NCBI GenBank assembly: GCA_950097015.1
Contig: CATNEN010000005.1
Location: 3,525,501 to 3,589,500, forward strand
Length of the DNA: 64,000 nucleotides
Direction: 5' to 3'
Origin: Macrostomum hystrix
Taxonomy: Eukaryota > Platyhelminthes > Macrostomidae
Shown here: one piece after another, positions 42,799 through 55,053 of the stretch
Layout of the letters: each line of letters begins with the position of its first letter
Position numbering within the stretch: the first letter of the stretch is position 1
Position numbers and translations under genes: made by a program
Notes under the pieces: model-generated
Databases searched by the model: none
Told to the model about the DNA's origin: nothing
Seen by the model: the letters and a program-made list of their open reading frames with translations, nothing else

Positions 42799-43099
42799 AG
42801 CAGAATCATTCGGACCTGAAAGCCGCACAAATTTCTGGTTATCTCATCACTATTTAGATTTGGGTGAACTGCTAGACAAATTTCAACAGATGCAAAAGAA
42901 TCTTGTCCCTAAAGTGTGACTCACATTCTCGGCTCAATTAAAATCGACCTGGGCGCTTTCTTAGCTTTTATTAACCTCAAAATTTAGTCTGTGTCAAGGC
43001 AATTGACTGAAAAAACGTGGATTTTTTCTCGGAGAAACAATCAGGTAACCATAGTGTATTTTTTACATGCAATTCACTGAGCTGTCAACCGCTTGCTTA

Positions 43100-43430
43100 T
43101 GAGTAACAGTTGGCTGATTACACCTGCTTAATTGGACCAGATGTGCTGCCGACAGCACAGCCGCAGCTGTTGCGCGGCGCATCTAAAGGCTGCGTACAGT
43201 CCATGGACTAGGGCACGCCACACCCACCTTCAATTACCCCAGCTGATTCTGGTACACATTTAACAGCTGGATGAACTGAAGCAATGCAGAGGTAAGTGTC
43301 TTGCTAAACAACTCAAATTGTTCCAATGAAGTCAGGAATAGAACACCCAGAAACTCGCTTCAAGGTGTGGGTTTGACGCTTTAACGACTAAGCTTCAACC
43401 CAAAATTTTATATTGCTCATAAATTATGTA
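43100..43430 (-). repeat. SINE-like repeat (family 3), inverted copy of 1510-1810
   Basis: Lies in intron 3 of pseudogene G and matches intron 3 of gene A in reverse, as part of the large inverted repeat. Confidence 0.55.
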
Positions 43431-43651
43431 CCAGCAGTCACCTGATCGCCTCACCTGTCGCCTGACGCAGGGCACGCTCAAGTATTGTCCTGCAGAAACG
43501 CTTGAGGGCGTCCTGCCGCACAGCTTCCAGATACCTGAGCTCTGTCCTCTAATGAAAGTAGAGCTGATGTTCTTTGAGTCGCAGTGCTCATGTCCAAAAT
43601 CAATGTCTGTTTGAGAAGTCCAGATCTCAATGTCTGCTGCTCTGGGGTTTA

Positions 43652-44376
43652 TACCCTGCGAAAACTAGACATTGTTTCTCTCTCACAAGAATGTTTACAT
43701 AGAAGACGATTTCATAATACTATAAAAGTTTACATATTTAATGTCACTGGAAAGAAACATTTGCGAAAGACAAACTAAACTGCATTTAAATTCAGAGCAT
43801 AGTAATTTAATTTAAACAAAACTTTATCGATTGATTATCTTTCCTTGTTCTGTTTATGGCAAATATACGTATTCATAATCATAGATCAATTACGATCAAA
43901 AAAATAATATTGCAAAGATCGATAAATCCGCTTTCAAGAAAAGTTAACGAAATCAATGTATCTGAATCCAACAATGAGCTACGTTGAAAATTCCCACTAC
44001 TTTTTAGACACCCCTTGTTTATCTGTTTTAAAAGAGATTTGTGCAGAAGCGAACGGTTAGACTAAGTTATGCATAAAACTGATGGACAATAAAATAGTTA
44101 GTTTCTGTGTTAACCGAGGTCAGTTTTCTAGTAAACTGTATTTTTATGGCCCGACACTAGACGTTTCTTGCATCGCAAAACAAAATTAACTAAACATTCT
44201 AGCAAAGTACGAGTATATCATATACTGTAATTTATGTACTTCACGTTTATGCCCAACAATCAAACCCTGGCACTGAGGGTGCAAAACAGCTAAATTAAGC
44301 AAGCAATGCGATTGAAAGACAGAACAGCAGAGCAAATGTATTAAAAAGGCTTCGTCGCTACTGTAAGTAGTCGCAG
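43652..44376. other. Spacer between pseudogene G and POLR3F
   Basis: 43652 is an abrupt end of receptor homology. 43652-44224 has no counterpart in the left arm (which carries exons 1-2 there) and no gene. 44225-44376 matches 370-535 inverted. Confidence 0.55.
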
Positions 44377-46120
44377 CTAAAACTGTCCCTTAGCCCAGTC
44401 GGTTAGGTAAGCGCAGCCAATAGGCGATATATCCCCACCAATTCGACAGTCGCCAGACACAGGACAGGAGACGCAGGGCACCCGAACTGCGCCAAAGTCA
44501 CCACCAGAACTGGACGGCAGCTGAGACTTGGCCAACCTGTACAGACTAGATCCGCTAGCTAGTCCGCTTTTAGTCTCAACTAGGCCTTCTAAAATTAGCG
44601 CCCGTAGTACGCGCCTAATATCATCCAGGCTCAGCGACACGGTGCTAACACGCGATTGGCCAATAAATTGCTGCACCTCCTCCAGGGTGGTCCAAGCTGT
44701 GGCTGAGTTGGCGCCGGAAGCGTTTGACATTTCCGCCTTCCTGCGCAGATACAGGGTGCATTGCTGGCACAGCACGTCAACGAATTCCTGGTCGAAGCCG
44801 TCGCCAGAGAAGAATGTTCCAGCCTGGAGTGAAGCATCTGGCTCCAGATCGAATAGCATGAAGATCTTCTTCTTGGCGTGGCCTGAGACAATTATTTTGG
44901 GAGTAGCGAAAGTTGAGCCAGATTAACACCCACTGAAACAGCTGCTGCTACAAGGCGCTAACAAAGACTGTTCAGTCCATGCTCATTCTAGTACCCAATT
45001 CACAGCTGGGTGAACTGAACCACTGGGAAATAAAGTTTCTTGCTTGAATAAAAACTAGAATACAATTTTCCTGGGCTACAAACAATTAAACACTACATAC
45101 ACTCGACAACAGAGAAATGGCCCTCTAAACACTAATATATTCACCTACTCAATTAATAATAATAAGCATTCTTGCAGGGCCTATGTGCAATGGAAACAGT
45201 TGAAAACAGCAACCAGCGAAGAGGCAATTCAGTATATTCAGTTGACCTGTGAGCACACACACTGGGTGAGTACATCTGTTCTAACTTTCTTTTCTTTAGT
45301 CAGACAGTGTACAGTCTAGCTGTGTCTTGGGGGTTAGCCCCGCGTTTTTATGTGAGCTCACTCCAAAATCGAACTCATGGTACACCGAGAACTAACCGAC
45401 AGGCCGAACAGTTTTGATCAGCTTCTTAGCCTCCAGGCCATTGAGACATTTTCCAATCTCTCGCTGAGGCAGAGCGCTGCGACTTTGCAATTGCTGCACT
45501 GAAGCACCTTTGTTGCCAAAGGCCCGCAGCTGTTCGTAGACCATCATCTCCTTGGTGTCCAGGCCTTCAAGACGGCGATCAACGCTGGTGTCTCTAAGAC
45601 GCCACAGCAGCTCGCGATTTGCAGTTTGCAGCAATTCAAGGCGACCCGACTGAGTCAGCTGGTTAATGGACTGGATAATGCGATCCATTGGCAAATCGGA
45701 GAGGTGAGTGCGAAGCGCTGCCTGATTAACACCGCTAGGAAATTGGCCCACCAGGCTTATAATTCTGTGATGAGAATTGAAAGTGAAGTGCGGATTACGC
45801 GATGCTTAAAGATGCAAGTAAGCCTTTGGTAAGCCTATGGGATGAGACAGGTAACATATTGGATGAGACAGGTAAATCCAGTAGACAATGATAAATCAGT
45901 GATAACAGGTAAAACTGGTAAATTTACTGGGTGAGACAGGCAAATGTAAAGGATTATTATAATAAATCTTGGAGATAAAAGGGAGCAATAGGTGTATTTG
46001 AAAAGTACAGTTAATAGCTTGCAATAAACATTTGTGAATAACTTGTAATTTGAATACTTGCCTTGTCTGAATATCATCAGGATCTGGCTTTATAGAGCCT
46101 ATAGCTGAGGTGGAACTCAT
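44377..46120 (-). CDS. POLR3F: DNA-directed RNA polymerase III subunit RPC6
   Basis: Three minus-strand exons give about 310 residues, the usual RPC6 length. Exon 1 (46120-46062): MSSTSAIGSIKPDPDDIQTR. Exon 2 (45764-45397): winged-helix region, IISLVGQFPSGVNQ ... LLWRLRD ... MMVYEQLRAFGNKG ... KCLNGLEAKKLIKTVRPV. Exon 3 (44882-44377): KKKIFMLFDLEPD, FDQEFVDVLCQQC, then the C-terminal VPCVSCPVSGDC and GDISPIGCAYLTDW. The Cys residues match the iron-sulphur cluster ligands known for RPC6. It is part of the initiation subcomplex of polymerase III, which makes tRNA and 5S rRNA in the nucleus. Intron 1 has a GC donor (ACAAG/GCAAGT); the phase then fits RPC6 exactly, which decides the junction. Intron 2 is GT-AG. 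Seems intact and functional. Confidence 0.95.
44925..45065 (-). repeat. SINE-like remnant (family 3) in intron 2 of POLR3F
   Basis: Contains gttcagtccatg, acccaattcacagctgggtg and tttcttgcttgaataa, the 3' part of the repeat seen at 1510 and 11310. Confidence 0.5.
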
Positions 46121-49100
46121 CTTAAAAATGTTTTATTTGTATACAAATGGAGTCTTGGTCGAATTTATGGAACAGATATGAAAACTGAAAGCAGTAAAAC
46201 ATGGATTTAGAAAATTTATGTAAAACCTTTAGCTTTGCGCTATACTTGAAATTTGTATATACAAGAAAATCTTTGGTTGAAAAAAATTATAAACATTATA
46301 AGCATACTGACTTGATCAAATTTATAGCAGCCAATTATGAATAGAAAACTATTGTTTTTAGTTAGTGGCATATTACTTTTTTAATATTAATTATTGCTAT
46401 ATGGCTGCAAGCAGTGGCATATCATTTAGTGACACTAAACCTTCAACCCATGAGTTGTAGGTCATATAAATTTATATTTAAAATATAAATTTTTATACTT
46501 GCCTTGTCTGAGTTATATAAGTATAAATTTATATTATATTATACTCATTTATATAAAATTATCATATATAAAACTTTAAATTAAAATAAAGCTTACTTTA
46601 TAAAACTAACTCTAGATATATATTTCTATATCAGTACAGAAAAAAACATAATAAATATGACTGATAGTACTCAACCAGATATAATAGGGATAATATAAGC
46701 TAATCATGGACAGGCTTATATCTATAAATAGTTAAGATCAAAGAAAATAAATTTATAATCTAATACTGTACACATTTTCTATACAATAGTACACATTTTT
46801 GGAACAGGCTGTGCTAGAGGTTTATTTAGGTGAGTCTTAAACAGTGTGTCATTTTTACTACCCAAACCAACACAAGGTTGCCTATTGCTGCGGTGTTTGA
46901 CACTAGCAGCACTAGTTCCTACATAGTAATATCTAAGTTGCAGAGATTATAAGCTCAGCTAGTTGTAGGTGCCCTAGTGCTAGGTTGTCTCACAATAATA
47001 GTCACTGTTTAAAACATTAATGCTGAAATTGGGCCTCCGATTATTTTAGTTTCTTAGAAATGTTCCCGCGAATTTAGTATATTTGTTTTAATGCACCGTT
47101 TGTTTGGCTAATTTTGTTAAAATGCACCGAATTTGTTTTTATGTACTGAATGCACTGAAATATAAAAGTTATAATGAAGTGAAGAAAGGATTGAAAAACA
47201 GTATAAATACATGAGCAAAATAAAGAGAAGAACTAACTTGGACAACCTTGGTTGGGAAAAGAGTTCAGATTGAGAAAGTTTGAATCTTGAAGTGTTTGTG
47301 TTGAAGTTATTTGAGAAAGAGACATTGCGAAGAGAAGTAAATAGAGTGAAGAAAAGCTGTAAATCTAGATCCATTGGTAAAGCCTAAAGACCAACTGAAG
47401 ATTGAATTAAAGATGGACTGAAGATTGAATTAAAGATGGACTGAAGATTCAATTTAAGATGGACTGAAGATTGAATTAAAAGACGGACTGAAGATTGAAT
47501 TAACAGACAGACTAAAGATGGATAAAAAGTGATAAAGACTGATAAAGACAGATAAAGATTGATAAAAGAGTACATGCGCAACACCTGGCCAACCTAGCCA
47601 GGTGGAACGAGGGCCAAGCTAGGTAAGTTGCAAAAACCAATTGACCAAGTGCAAAAAAATAAAAGGGGGACCAAGCGACAAAAAAAGAAGGCGTGAAGAA
47701 AAGGAAAAAGGGGAGAGAAAAAGAGAGCAAATGAGAGCAAACTAAGTTGTAAATAGAGCAATGAAACCAACTAAGTCACAAATGAGAGCAAACTAAGTTG
47801 TAAATAGAGCAAAAACTGAGTCGCATGGCTGGCTAAGATTTGGGAGGTTGGGCATGTATGCTTATAGAAATAATACAACAAGGTTATAAGTAAAAGTAAA
47901 ATAGAAGTTGGCCATATTATAACGCTACCAGAATAGATACAAAAACGCTACCAATTTGAATTAAGGAAGTACATAAAGCAAATAAAGTAAAGATATTCAT
48001 AAGATTGACATAAAGACAGTACTTGAGTAAAGAGTATAAGCACTACAACAACTTTGGTAACAGCAGTAGGATTGGTATTATTGGAATTTTGAGTTTAATA
48101 AGAAATAAGAAAGAGGCCTACAACAATGCTAAGAAAAATAATGCAACATTTAAAATTAGGAGTTTGCCACATTTCTGTCTATCTGAACAGAAAATATGAA
48201 GTGAAAAATATTTATTTATGGTACTTTAAAATGTCTATTAGCAAAACTTAAAGCTCTGTCTGAGCCTTTGAAAGCTCTGAGCCAATAACAGCTAGCTCAG
48301 CTCTAAGGAAGCCAATGGAAATGGCTAAGGCTAAGTTTATGGGTGGTGCTGGTGTAATGCCTTAGCTAAAGCCTAAAGTGCACCTTTCTCAATCTTTCTC
48401 AATTCTAAAGTGCAGCTGTTTTTTAAAAAATTAGTTATGACAGTAATTGGTTGGGGTTCTAAAAGTCGGAAGTGGCATCATTGAAATAAATTTAATGTAG
48501 TTTCGTGTATTCATTTGAAATGTTAATTTTTATGCCATGGTAAGGGGCCGGGCCTGTTAAATGAGAATGACAATACTAAGTAACCAGTTTGCCCTCCTTT
48601 GAAGCTCTCCATATGCACTCGTATTGAATAAAAAGACAAATACATTGCAGATACAGGCGCAGTACCCCGGCCGGCCATGCCGATAATTAGGGGCCTAGGG
48701 CCTACTCCTGTATTCAAAATATTACTTCATTGATTAATTATTGCAATTCCGAGTCATGTGATGAGAATAGCCATAGGATAGTTAGAATACAAGGCATAAT
48801 ACAAGGTACAATATTTACAAAATTGCTAATTCTTTAAAGTTGGACAAATATTTCTGCATTGGCTATTAAGGTTAGCCACCGGTGCGCGTGGCAGGGTCGT
48901 AATTTTATTTTTAAAAAACTAATAATTGATAAACAGTATAACAAGATTTGTCTAACTTTAATAACTCCTATCAAAAATATATTCTTTTTTAATGTAATTT
49001 TAGAAGTAAAAAAGACATAAAATGAGACTTACGTGTGTCACTTGCATAAGAGTCCATAATTTGTATTTTGGCGCTTTTTTAGTTTTGATATGTATTGTAG

Positions 49101-49203
49101 ATTTTTCACTTATTAATATAATATTATTTCAAAATTTCAATATACATTTCAATAAAACTTGCAACACTGACGAATTCGATACCCAATTCAGAAAAGCATA
49201 TCA
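46121..49203. other. AT-rich intergenic region
   Basis: No gene is seen. It is AT-rich with many short simple repeats. A degenerate tandem repeat lies at 47394-47515, and a run of gagagcaaactaagttgtaa lies near 47735-47815. A short GC-richer stretch at 48660-48710 holds no recognisable motif. Confidence 0.5.
47394..47515 (+). repeat. ~24-bp tandem repeat
   Basis: About five copies of a unit containing gactgaagattgaattaa, followed by agataaagactgataaagac. Confidence 0.8.
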
Positions 49204-50356
49204 ATGACCAGCAACGTTACCGACAATGCCTGGCGCCAATCGGAGGACTACTTTAGCAGGGTTGAGATTCAGCTTCAGCAGAGACACGAAGAAATGTAAG
49301 AACTCTAGATTTAAGCATTACCCTTGTATGGACATGGGGCCATGTTTAATTGCTAAGCAGGACATGTAAAAATATCGAAGCTGTTTAAATTTGTGTTCTC
49401 ATTTGTACTCAAGACTTGCTCGCAGGGCAGCACTGATGTCGGGAAGGGAGGCGTTCTATGACACATCTTCGGGTTTACCTGAAGTATTCATCGGCAGCGA
49501 CGTTCAGGCACGAAAGCGAAATGAGGCTCTATTTGATGTAAGACACTCTGGAATTTTTTGGGATAGCCTACTAAATTTGTCTCATCAGAAGACGCTTTCT
49601 GTGCTGTAAATTGTTTACAATTTCAGACCCTAAAATCTATTCGACAAGATATGCAGCAGACAATACAAGATGGAGAAGAAAATCTAAGGCACTTGAGGGT
49701 ATGAGCTAAAAAATATAGAAAAACAAGCATTGATAAATTTATTTACCAGAATTGATAAAAAATCTAACATAAAAACGCAGAGAGTCTATCTGCAGAGTGT
49801 GCAAGACACGATGCCGAAATGGATTGATCAGCTTCGAGAATTCAAACTGCGTCAGATACAGAAAATTGGCGAAGAGCGTTGGAAGTGAGTCGTGTGATGT
49901 GTACTGATCTACTCTGGTTTATGAAATTAAATACTATTCATCGACCAAATCAAATACTGAAACAGTGCCGACGAAGATTATCAAGCCATCGACGAGATCA
50001 TTCTGTACCGACCCAGCAGTCAACGGATACCAAATCTGTCTGTTGGTTCAGCTTTATCTGCCGCCGCCGCCGCCGCCTCCGACGTCATCCGCGAGCACGA
50101 TCACCTCGGCGACTTCGAGGAGGGGACTCAGCCTCGCCGCTCTCGTCCCCAGCAGCAGCTCGCAGCCTCCGTGCCAGATTTGAGCGCGTCGCATCGATCG
50201 TCGGCTTCTGCGCCGCCGGCCGTCGATGAAGGACGTCGCGGCAGCGCCAGGCGCGGCCTGGGAGCATTCTTAAGCAGCTCGTGGTCGAATCTGAGAGCTA
50301 GAATGTCTCGCGGTGGAAATAGGAACCGGCAGCAGCAGCAGCAAAGGCGCCATTGA
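49204..50356 (+). CDS. Unidentified coiled-coil protein with low-complexity C-terminus
   Basis: Five exons join in frame: 49204-49295, 49414-49537, 49627-49698, 49781-49884, 49966-50356 (260 residues; phases 2,0,0,2; all GT-AG with strong donors). The N-terminus is MTSNVTDNAWRQSEDYFSRV. The middle is helical and charged (SIRQDMQQTIQDGEENLRHL, then MPKWIDQLREFKLRQIQKIG), suggesting a coiled coil. Next is a linker (DEIILYRPSSQRIPNLSVGS), an eight-Ala run, and an Arg/Ser/Gln-rich end (GNRNRQQQQQRRH). There is no signal peptide or membrane segment, so a cytoplasmic or nuclear protein is likely. I do not recognise the family. AATAAA follows at 50388. The start was chosen as the first ATG after a stop in that frame. 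Confidence 0.7.
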
Positions 50357-50387
50357 TATTCGACTAAATATAATTTTTAGCGAAATC

Positions 50388-50393
50388 AATAAA
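50388..50393 (+). terminator. Poly(A) signal of the coiled-coil gene
   Basis: AATAAA 32 bases after the TGA. Confidence 0.6.
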
Positions 50394-50991
50394 GAAACAA
50401 TATGCACGTGCGCAGGTCGTACTTGGACTGTGATACGCTCCTACGAGTATTAACAATACAATTGAAGCTACGAAACAAGTAGGAAAAAAATCCCAGGATA
50501 AAATTAGTTGACCATTCATTACTAAATATTGTATATTTTATCTTGTTAAAACGGTGTAACTATAATTTAATTTTATCTTCTGCATGCTACTGTTTTTCCA
50601 TCCCATTTTTTAAATGGAGTCGTTCAGCGTTGTTATCAACATCAAATAAACAAAAAAATTAGCACCCAATCGGCGTGCGCATTTCAATAATAACAATAAT
50701 AATAATTTTGTTTTAAAACTTTTTAATTTCAGTCGATTAGTTTTCTAAATTAGTGACGATCTAACAGTGAGAAGCTTGAGCAGTAGATTAAGAACCCAAT
50801 GGAGGAAATTTTAGGGAGAGAAGCTTCAGTCGCTTTAGATCCCGATTGGGAAAATCTAGGGAGAGAAACTTCATCAAATTAAAATCCCAGTTAGGGAAAT
50901 TCTAAGAGAGAAAAGATTCTGCCACTTTACTTCCAAGTTAGGAAAATTGTAGGGATATAAGCTTCAGTCGATTTAAATCCCAAGTTAAACT
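50394..50991. other. Short AT-rich spacer between convergent genes
   Basis: No gene is seen. About four loose copies of a phrase such as cccaagttagggaaattcta near 50790-50980 suggest a worn tandem repeat. Confidence 0.5.
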
Positions 50992-52869
50992 TCAACTTCT
51001 AGGTTTAGCCAATTCGAATCCGCCAGTGGCCGCTAGTTCGATTCCCGTACAATAGGTGGCCTGCCGACACAGGAACAGACAGGCGGCGCCAATTTCTTCG
51101 ATAGTACCCAGCCGTTTGAATATACTAGCCGAGGCATACTCAGCTAGTTCCTCGTCGATGCTTCTGGCTGAAGCCATGCCACCAGAGTTGGCCAATAGTA
51201 GCGGGGTTAGAATTGCTCCCGGGCAGATTGAGTTCACTCGAACGCCGTTGACAGCTTCGTCAATAGCTAGAGCGCGCGTGAAACCGCTCATAGCCGATTT
51301 GGTCATGACGTAGGTCACGGCGTGGTGCTGGCCTGTTTTGGCTACAATGCTTGAGATGTTGACGATGGCGCCTTTAGATAAACGAATAGTTGGCAAGCAC
51401 AGCTTGGCCATGATGAACGCGCTGTACACGTTTAGCTCCATAAGGCGGCGCAGATCTTCTAATGAGAAATTGTCTATTGGCGCGTGATCCGGGTGCCAGC
51501 CGACATTGTTGACCAGGTAGTCTAGGCGACCGCGGCCGAATTCAAGGGCGCGCTTCACTGCTGCCTGAATATCAGCGCGCTTTTTCATGTTAGATACGGA
51601 TGCTGACCTGTTAGACACTGATGCTAACCACTGATGCTGACTTGTTAGACACTGATGCTGACCTGTTAGACACTGATGCTTCCCTGTTAGACACTGATGC
51701 TGACCTGTTAGACACTGATGCTACCCTGTTAGACACTGATGCTACCCTGTTAGATACTGATGCTGACCTGTTAGACACTGGTGCTAACCACCGATGCTGA
51801 CCTGTTAGACACTGATGCTAACCAGTTTGACACTGATGCTAACCTGTTAGACACTGATGCTAACCTGTTAGACACTGATGCTAACCAGTTTGACACTGAT
51901 GTTAACCTGTTAGACACTGATGCTGACCTGTTAGACACTGATGCTGACTTGTTAGACACTGATACTAACTTGTTAGACACTGATGCTAATCTGTTAGACA
52001 GCTTAACAGGATCCTTCCGAAACATACCTCAAGATCAGTTTCTTTCGTGCAGTCAGTTTCAATGAAGAGCGCTCTGCCGGGCCCAGTCGCATTCAGTTCC
52101 GCTTCCAGTTGCTTTCCTTCGGCTGCTGCATTTTATTACAATTTAAGTTCAGAGTAAAAATACTGCTACTATTAGTAGCCTGGTTGGAACTTTTGCTAAA
52201 CATCCTCATCAGTTTTTGTTGTCACACTATCACAGTTGAGAGTCACAGTGGATAGAGAGTGACGGTATAGAGTGACGGTGGAGAGTGACAGTGGATAGAG
52301 AGTGTCAGTGGATAGAGAGTGACAGTGGATAGAGAGTGACAGTGGAGAGTGACGGTGGAGAGTGACAGTGGAGAGTGACAGTGGATAGAGTGACGGTGGA
52401 GAGTGACAGTGGATAGAGAGTGACAGTGGAGAGTGACAGTGGATAGAGTGACGGTGGAGAGTGACAGTGGATAGAGAGTGACAGTGGATAGAGAGTGACA
52501 GTGGATAGAGTGACAGTGGAGAGTGAAAGTGGATAGAGTGACAGTGGATAGAGAGTGACAGTGGAGAATGACAGTGGATAGAGTGACAGTGGATAGAGTG
52601 ACGGTGGAGAGTGACAGTGGATAGAGTGACAGTGGATAGAGTGACGGTGGAGAGTGACAGTGGATAGAGTGACAGTGTCAGCGATTTACAAGTTATGACA
52701 AGTGACAAGTAGTCTCAAGCAAATAATGCTGAATACCCTGATTGGAACAGAAAGCGACCCAGATTCTGTCTCCGACCAGTGCCGCAACGCAACCTCGACC
52801 AATGCCGGCTGAGCCACCCGTTACCATGGCGACGCGATAGTCGGCAGAGGCGGAGTCTTCAGCGGCCAT
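50992..52869 (-). CDS. HSD17B14: HSD17B14-like short-chain dehydrogenase/reductase
   Basis: Three minus-strand exons: 52869-52737, 52122-52028, 51564-50992 (266 residues; human HSD17B14 has 270). The cofactor motif is VTGGSAGIGRG (TGxxxGxG), followed by LVNNVGWHPDHAP (NNxG region), IVNISSIV with the catalytic Ser, YVMTKSA (YxxxK), then VRVNSICPGAILTPL. The C-terminus CTGIELAATGG matches HSD17B14's CTGIELLVTGG-type end. The family are cytosolic NAD(H)-dependent dehydrogenases acting on 17-hydroxysteroids and sugars such as fucose; the substrate here is unknown. Introns 1 and 2 hold minisatellites, one of them ending within about 35 bases of the exon 3 acceptor. Intact. The closest relative is judged from motifs and could be another SDR of the same branch. 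Confidence 0.85.
51590..52000 (-). repeat. 21-bp minisatellite in intron 2 of the SDR gene
   Basis: About 19 copies of a 21-bp unit, core gttagacactgatgctgac, with variants (cagtttgacac, accactgatgc). It lies directly before the acceptor of exon 3. Because 21 is a multiple of three, it is open in some frames on both strands, but it is intronic. Confidence 0.95.
52232..52680 (-). repeat. gagagtgacagtgga minisatellite in intron 1 of the SDR gene
   Basis: Irregular mixture of gtgacagtggagagtgac and gtgacagtggatagagag units. The same core in another form makes the array at 53575-54605. Confidence 0.95.
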
Positions 52870-53574
52870 ATTAATTCTTAGAAACGGTTTCTTAGAAAGA
52901 TATTTGTTTCAGAATGAACAGCCTTTAGTTTAGTTTATAATCTGCTTCTATATAACTGCATGGCTTATCAAATTCTGGTTGTTGTTTTCAATGGAAATTT
53001 ATCAAGGCTTAGAATATGAGACGCCGAATTGTTTATTATCAAAGTCCATGTGACTGGTTTACCACGCCTGTGAATATCTAAAGCTATATTATCTTTCTGT
53101 CTGTTTGTTAATGCTGTATCGCTGTGTAGCACTGAACGTCAAAATTTCACGCGGCTAACGTATCCAAAACTTTCAGGGCAGAGTCATGCGACTTCTCCGA
53201 GTATAGTGTTAGAATATCGTGAGTGTAGACGCAATTTCTAGACTTCCCTGCATGGTCAAACTAATATATATATTTGAGATCGATTTTAAGCGAAAAAATA
53301 GTGGCTAATGGGACTTAATATTGCAGTGTTAACATTATACTACGATTATATAGGTTGCTCAATATATTTTTCTGTTGTAATTATTTTCATTTGCTCTTAA
53401 GCAAAAAGTACAGATTCTATTTTCAGTTGTTTCTAATTAAATGATTTTGAATACAATTTTTTGTTTTCTATTTAGTTTCTATTCTCTTTGCACTACTTTT
53501 AAGTAGCCTGAAACGCCTATGTGTATTTTTTAACTCTGAGGACCGTGAAATTATTTATAGTAGAAATAGTGACA
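52870..53574. other. AT-rich spacer upstream of the SDR gene
   Basis: No gene is seen. Confidence 0.5.
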
Positions 53575-54605
53575 GTTGCGAGAGACTGTAAAGAGAGTGA
53601 CCATAGACCGAGTGAAACTAGAGAGTGACACTGGAGAGTGGAAGTGAGAGAGTGACAGTAGAGATTGAGAGAGTGACAGTAGAGATTGAGAGAGTGACAG
53701 TAGAGAGTGACAGTAGAGAGTGACAGTAGAGAGTGACAGTAGAGAGTAAGAGTAGAGAGTGACAGTAGAGAGTGACAGTAGAGAGTGAGAGTAGAGAGTG
53801 AGAGTAGAGAGTGACAGTAGAGAGTGACAGTAGAGAGTGACGGTAGAGAGTGACAGTAGAGAGTTACAGTAGAGAGTAACAGTAGAGAGTGACAGTGGAG
53901 AGTGACAGTAAAGAGTGACAGTAGAGAGTGACAGTAGAGAGTGACAGTAGAGAGTGACAGTAGAGAGTGGTAGTAGGGAGTGACAGTAGAGAGTGACAGT
54001 AGAGGGTGACAGTGGAGAGTGACAGTAGAGAGTGACAGTAGAGAGTGACAGTAGAGAGTGGTAGTAGGGAGTGACAGTAGAGAGTGACAGTAGAGAGTGA
54101 CAGTAGAGAGTGACAGTAGAGAGTGACAGTAGAGGGTGACAGTAGAGAGTGACAGTAGAGGGTGGTAGTAGGGAGTGACAGTAGAGAGTGACAGTAGAGG
54201 GTGACAGTGGAGAGTGACAGTAGAGAGTGACAGTAGAGAGTGACAGTAGAGAGTGACAGTAGAGAGTGGTAGTAGGGAGTGACAGTAGAGAGTGACAGTA
54301 GAGAGTGACAGTAGAGAGTGACAGTAGAGAGTGACAGTAGAGAGTGGTAGTAGGGAGTGACAGTAGAGAGTGACAGTTGAGGGTGACAGTGGAGATTGAC
54401 AGTAGAGAGTGACAGTAGAGAGTGACAGTTGAGGGTGACAGTAGAGAGTGGTAGTAGGGAGTGACAGTAGAGAGTGACAGTTGAGGGTGACAGTGGAGAG
54501 TGACAGTAGAGAGTGACAGTAGAGAGTGACAGTAGAGGGTGACAGTGGAGAGTGACAGTAGAGAGTGACAGTAGAGGGTGACAGTAGAGAGTGGTAGTAG
54601 GTAGT
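53575..54605 (-). repeat. 13-bp minisatellite
   Basis: About 78 copies of gagagtgacagta. A sub-pattern with gtggtagtaggga recurs about every 100-170 bases (53970, 54058, 54170, 54267, 54345, 54448, 54595), a sign of higher-order amplification. The unit is not a multiple of three, so long minus-strand frames with a 13-residue period (LSTVTLYCHSLLS) appear; they are by-products. Confidence 0.97.
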
Positions 54606-55053
54606 GGCATTGCCCCTGACCTATCCAAAGTATGCAAGTATTATACACTAATATATATTTTAAGAACGATGTACATATTTGTCCCAACACTAAAATGCAG
54701 TCAGTTTATCAATCTTGTTAGCCAGTTTAACAATCTTGTTAGCCATTGTGGGCAACAAAACAGGCCTTGGAAACAGGCAAATACTTCATAACGCCACAGT
54801 CTGTAATTAACTCTTTCTTTGGCGTTCAAGCGTGCAAAATACTCGCGCAATTGTTAAGTGTTTTGAACCATTTCGCAGTCTTGAACAGAAAACTGAGCAG
54901 TTCTGTGGACTCAAAAATGGGGGTTTTGTGAGGATAAAAACTTATCTAGCCATATAATTAGTAGATTCGTGTCTATATTAGCCCACATAATACAGGCCCA
55001 GTTGGTGTGTCCAAATGAAATTTTATTCGCTTGATTAAGTCAGTGTCTTTCTT
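54606..55053. other. Spacer downstream of the candidate minus-strand gene
   Basis: No gene is seen. Confidence 0.5.

Larger units (their letters stand above)
38005..43651 (-). pseudogene. Receptor pseudogene G, interrupted by a retrotransposon
   Basis: Minus-strand parts in order: exon 3 from 43651 (its 5' end lost) to 43455; exon 4 split, with 42815-42787 on one side of the retrotransposon and 38767-38682 on the other; then an Ig exon remnant (VCHEAPVNLPILTLAKSYGD) fused by deletion to the last codons of exon 6 (SIDWKQK, donor after 38354); transmembrane exon 38281-38160 (WLPWLLIAVLTAALLSVCGY); tail 38091-38005 ending RASIYIEA. The Ig second cysteine and nearly all of exon 6 are gone. The 3' part matches F, while exons 3-4 match A, so G is a chimera. 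It has three separate breaks and should be inactive. Confidence 0.75.

Noticed and set aside
49022-49203. 61-codon hydrophobic frame just before the coiled-coil gene
   Set aside because: AT-rich, ends right before the ATG at 49204, and no splice site links it to the gene.
53551-54690. Open frame of 379 codons on the minus strand
   Set aside because: A 13-bp minisatellite read with a 13-residue period (LSTVTLYCHSLLS).
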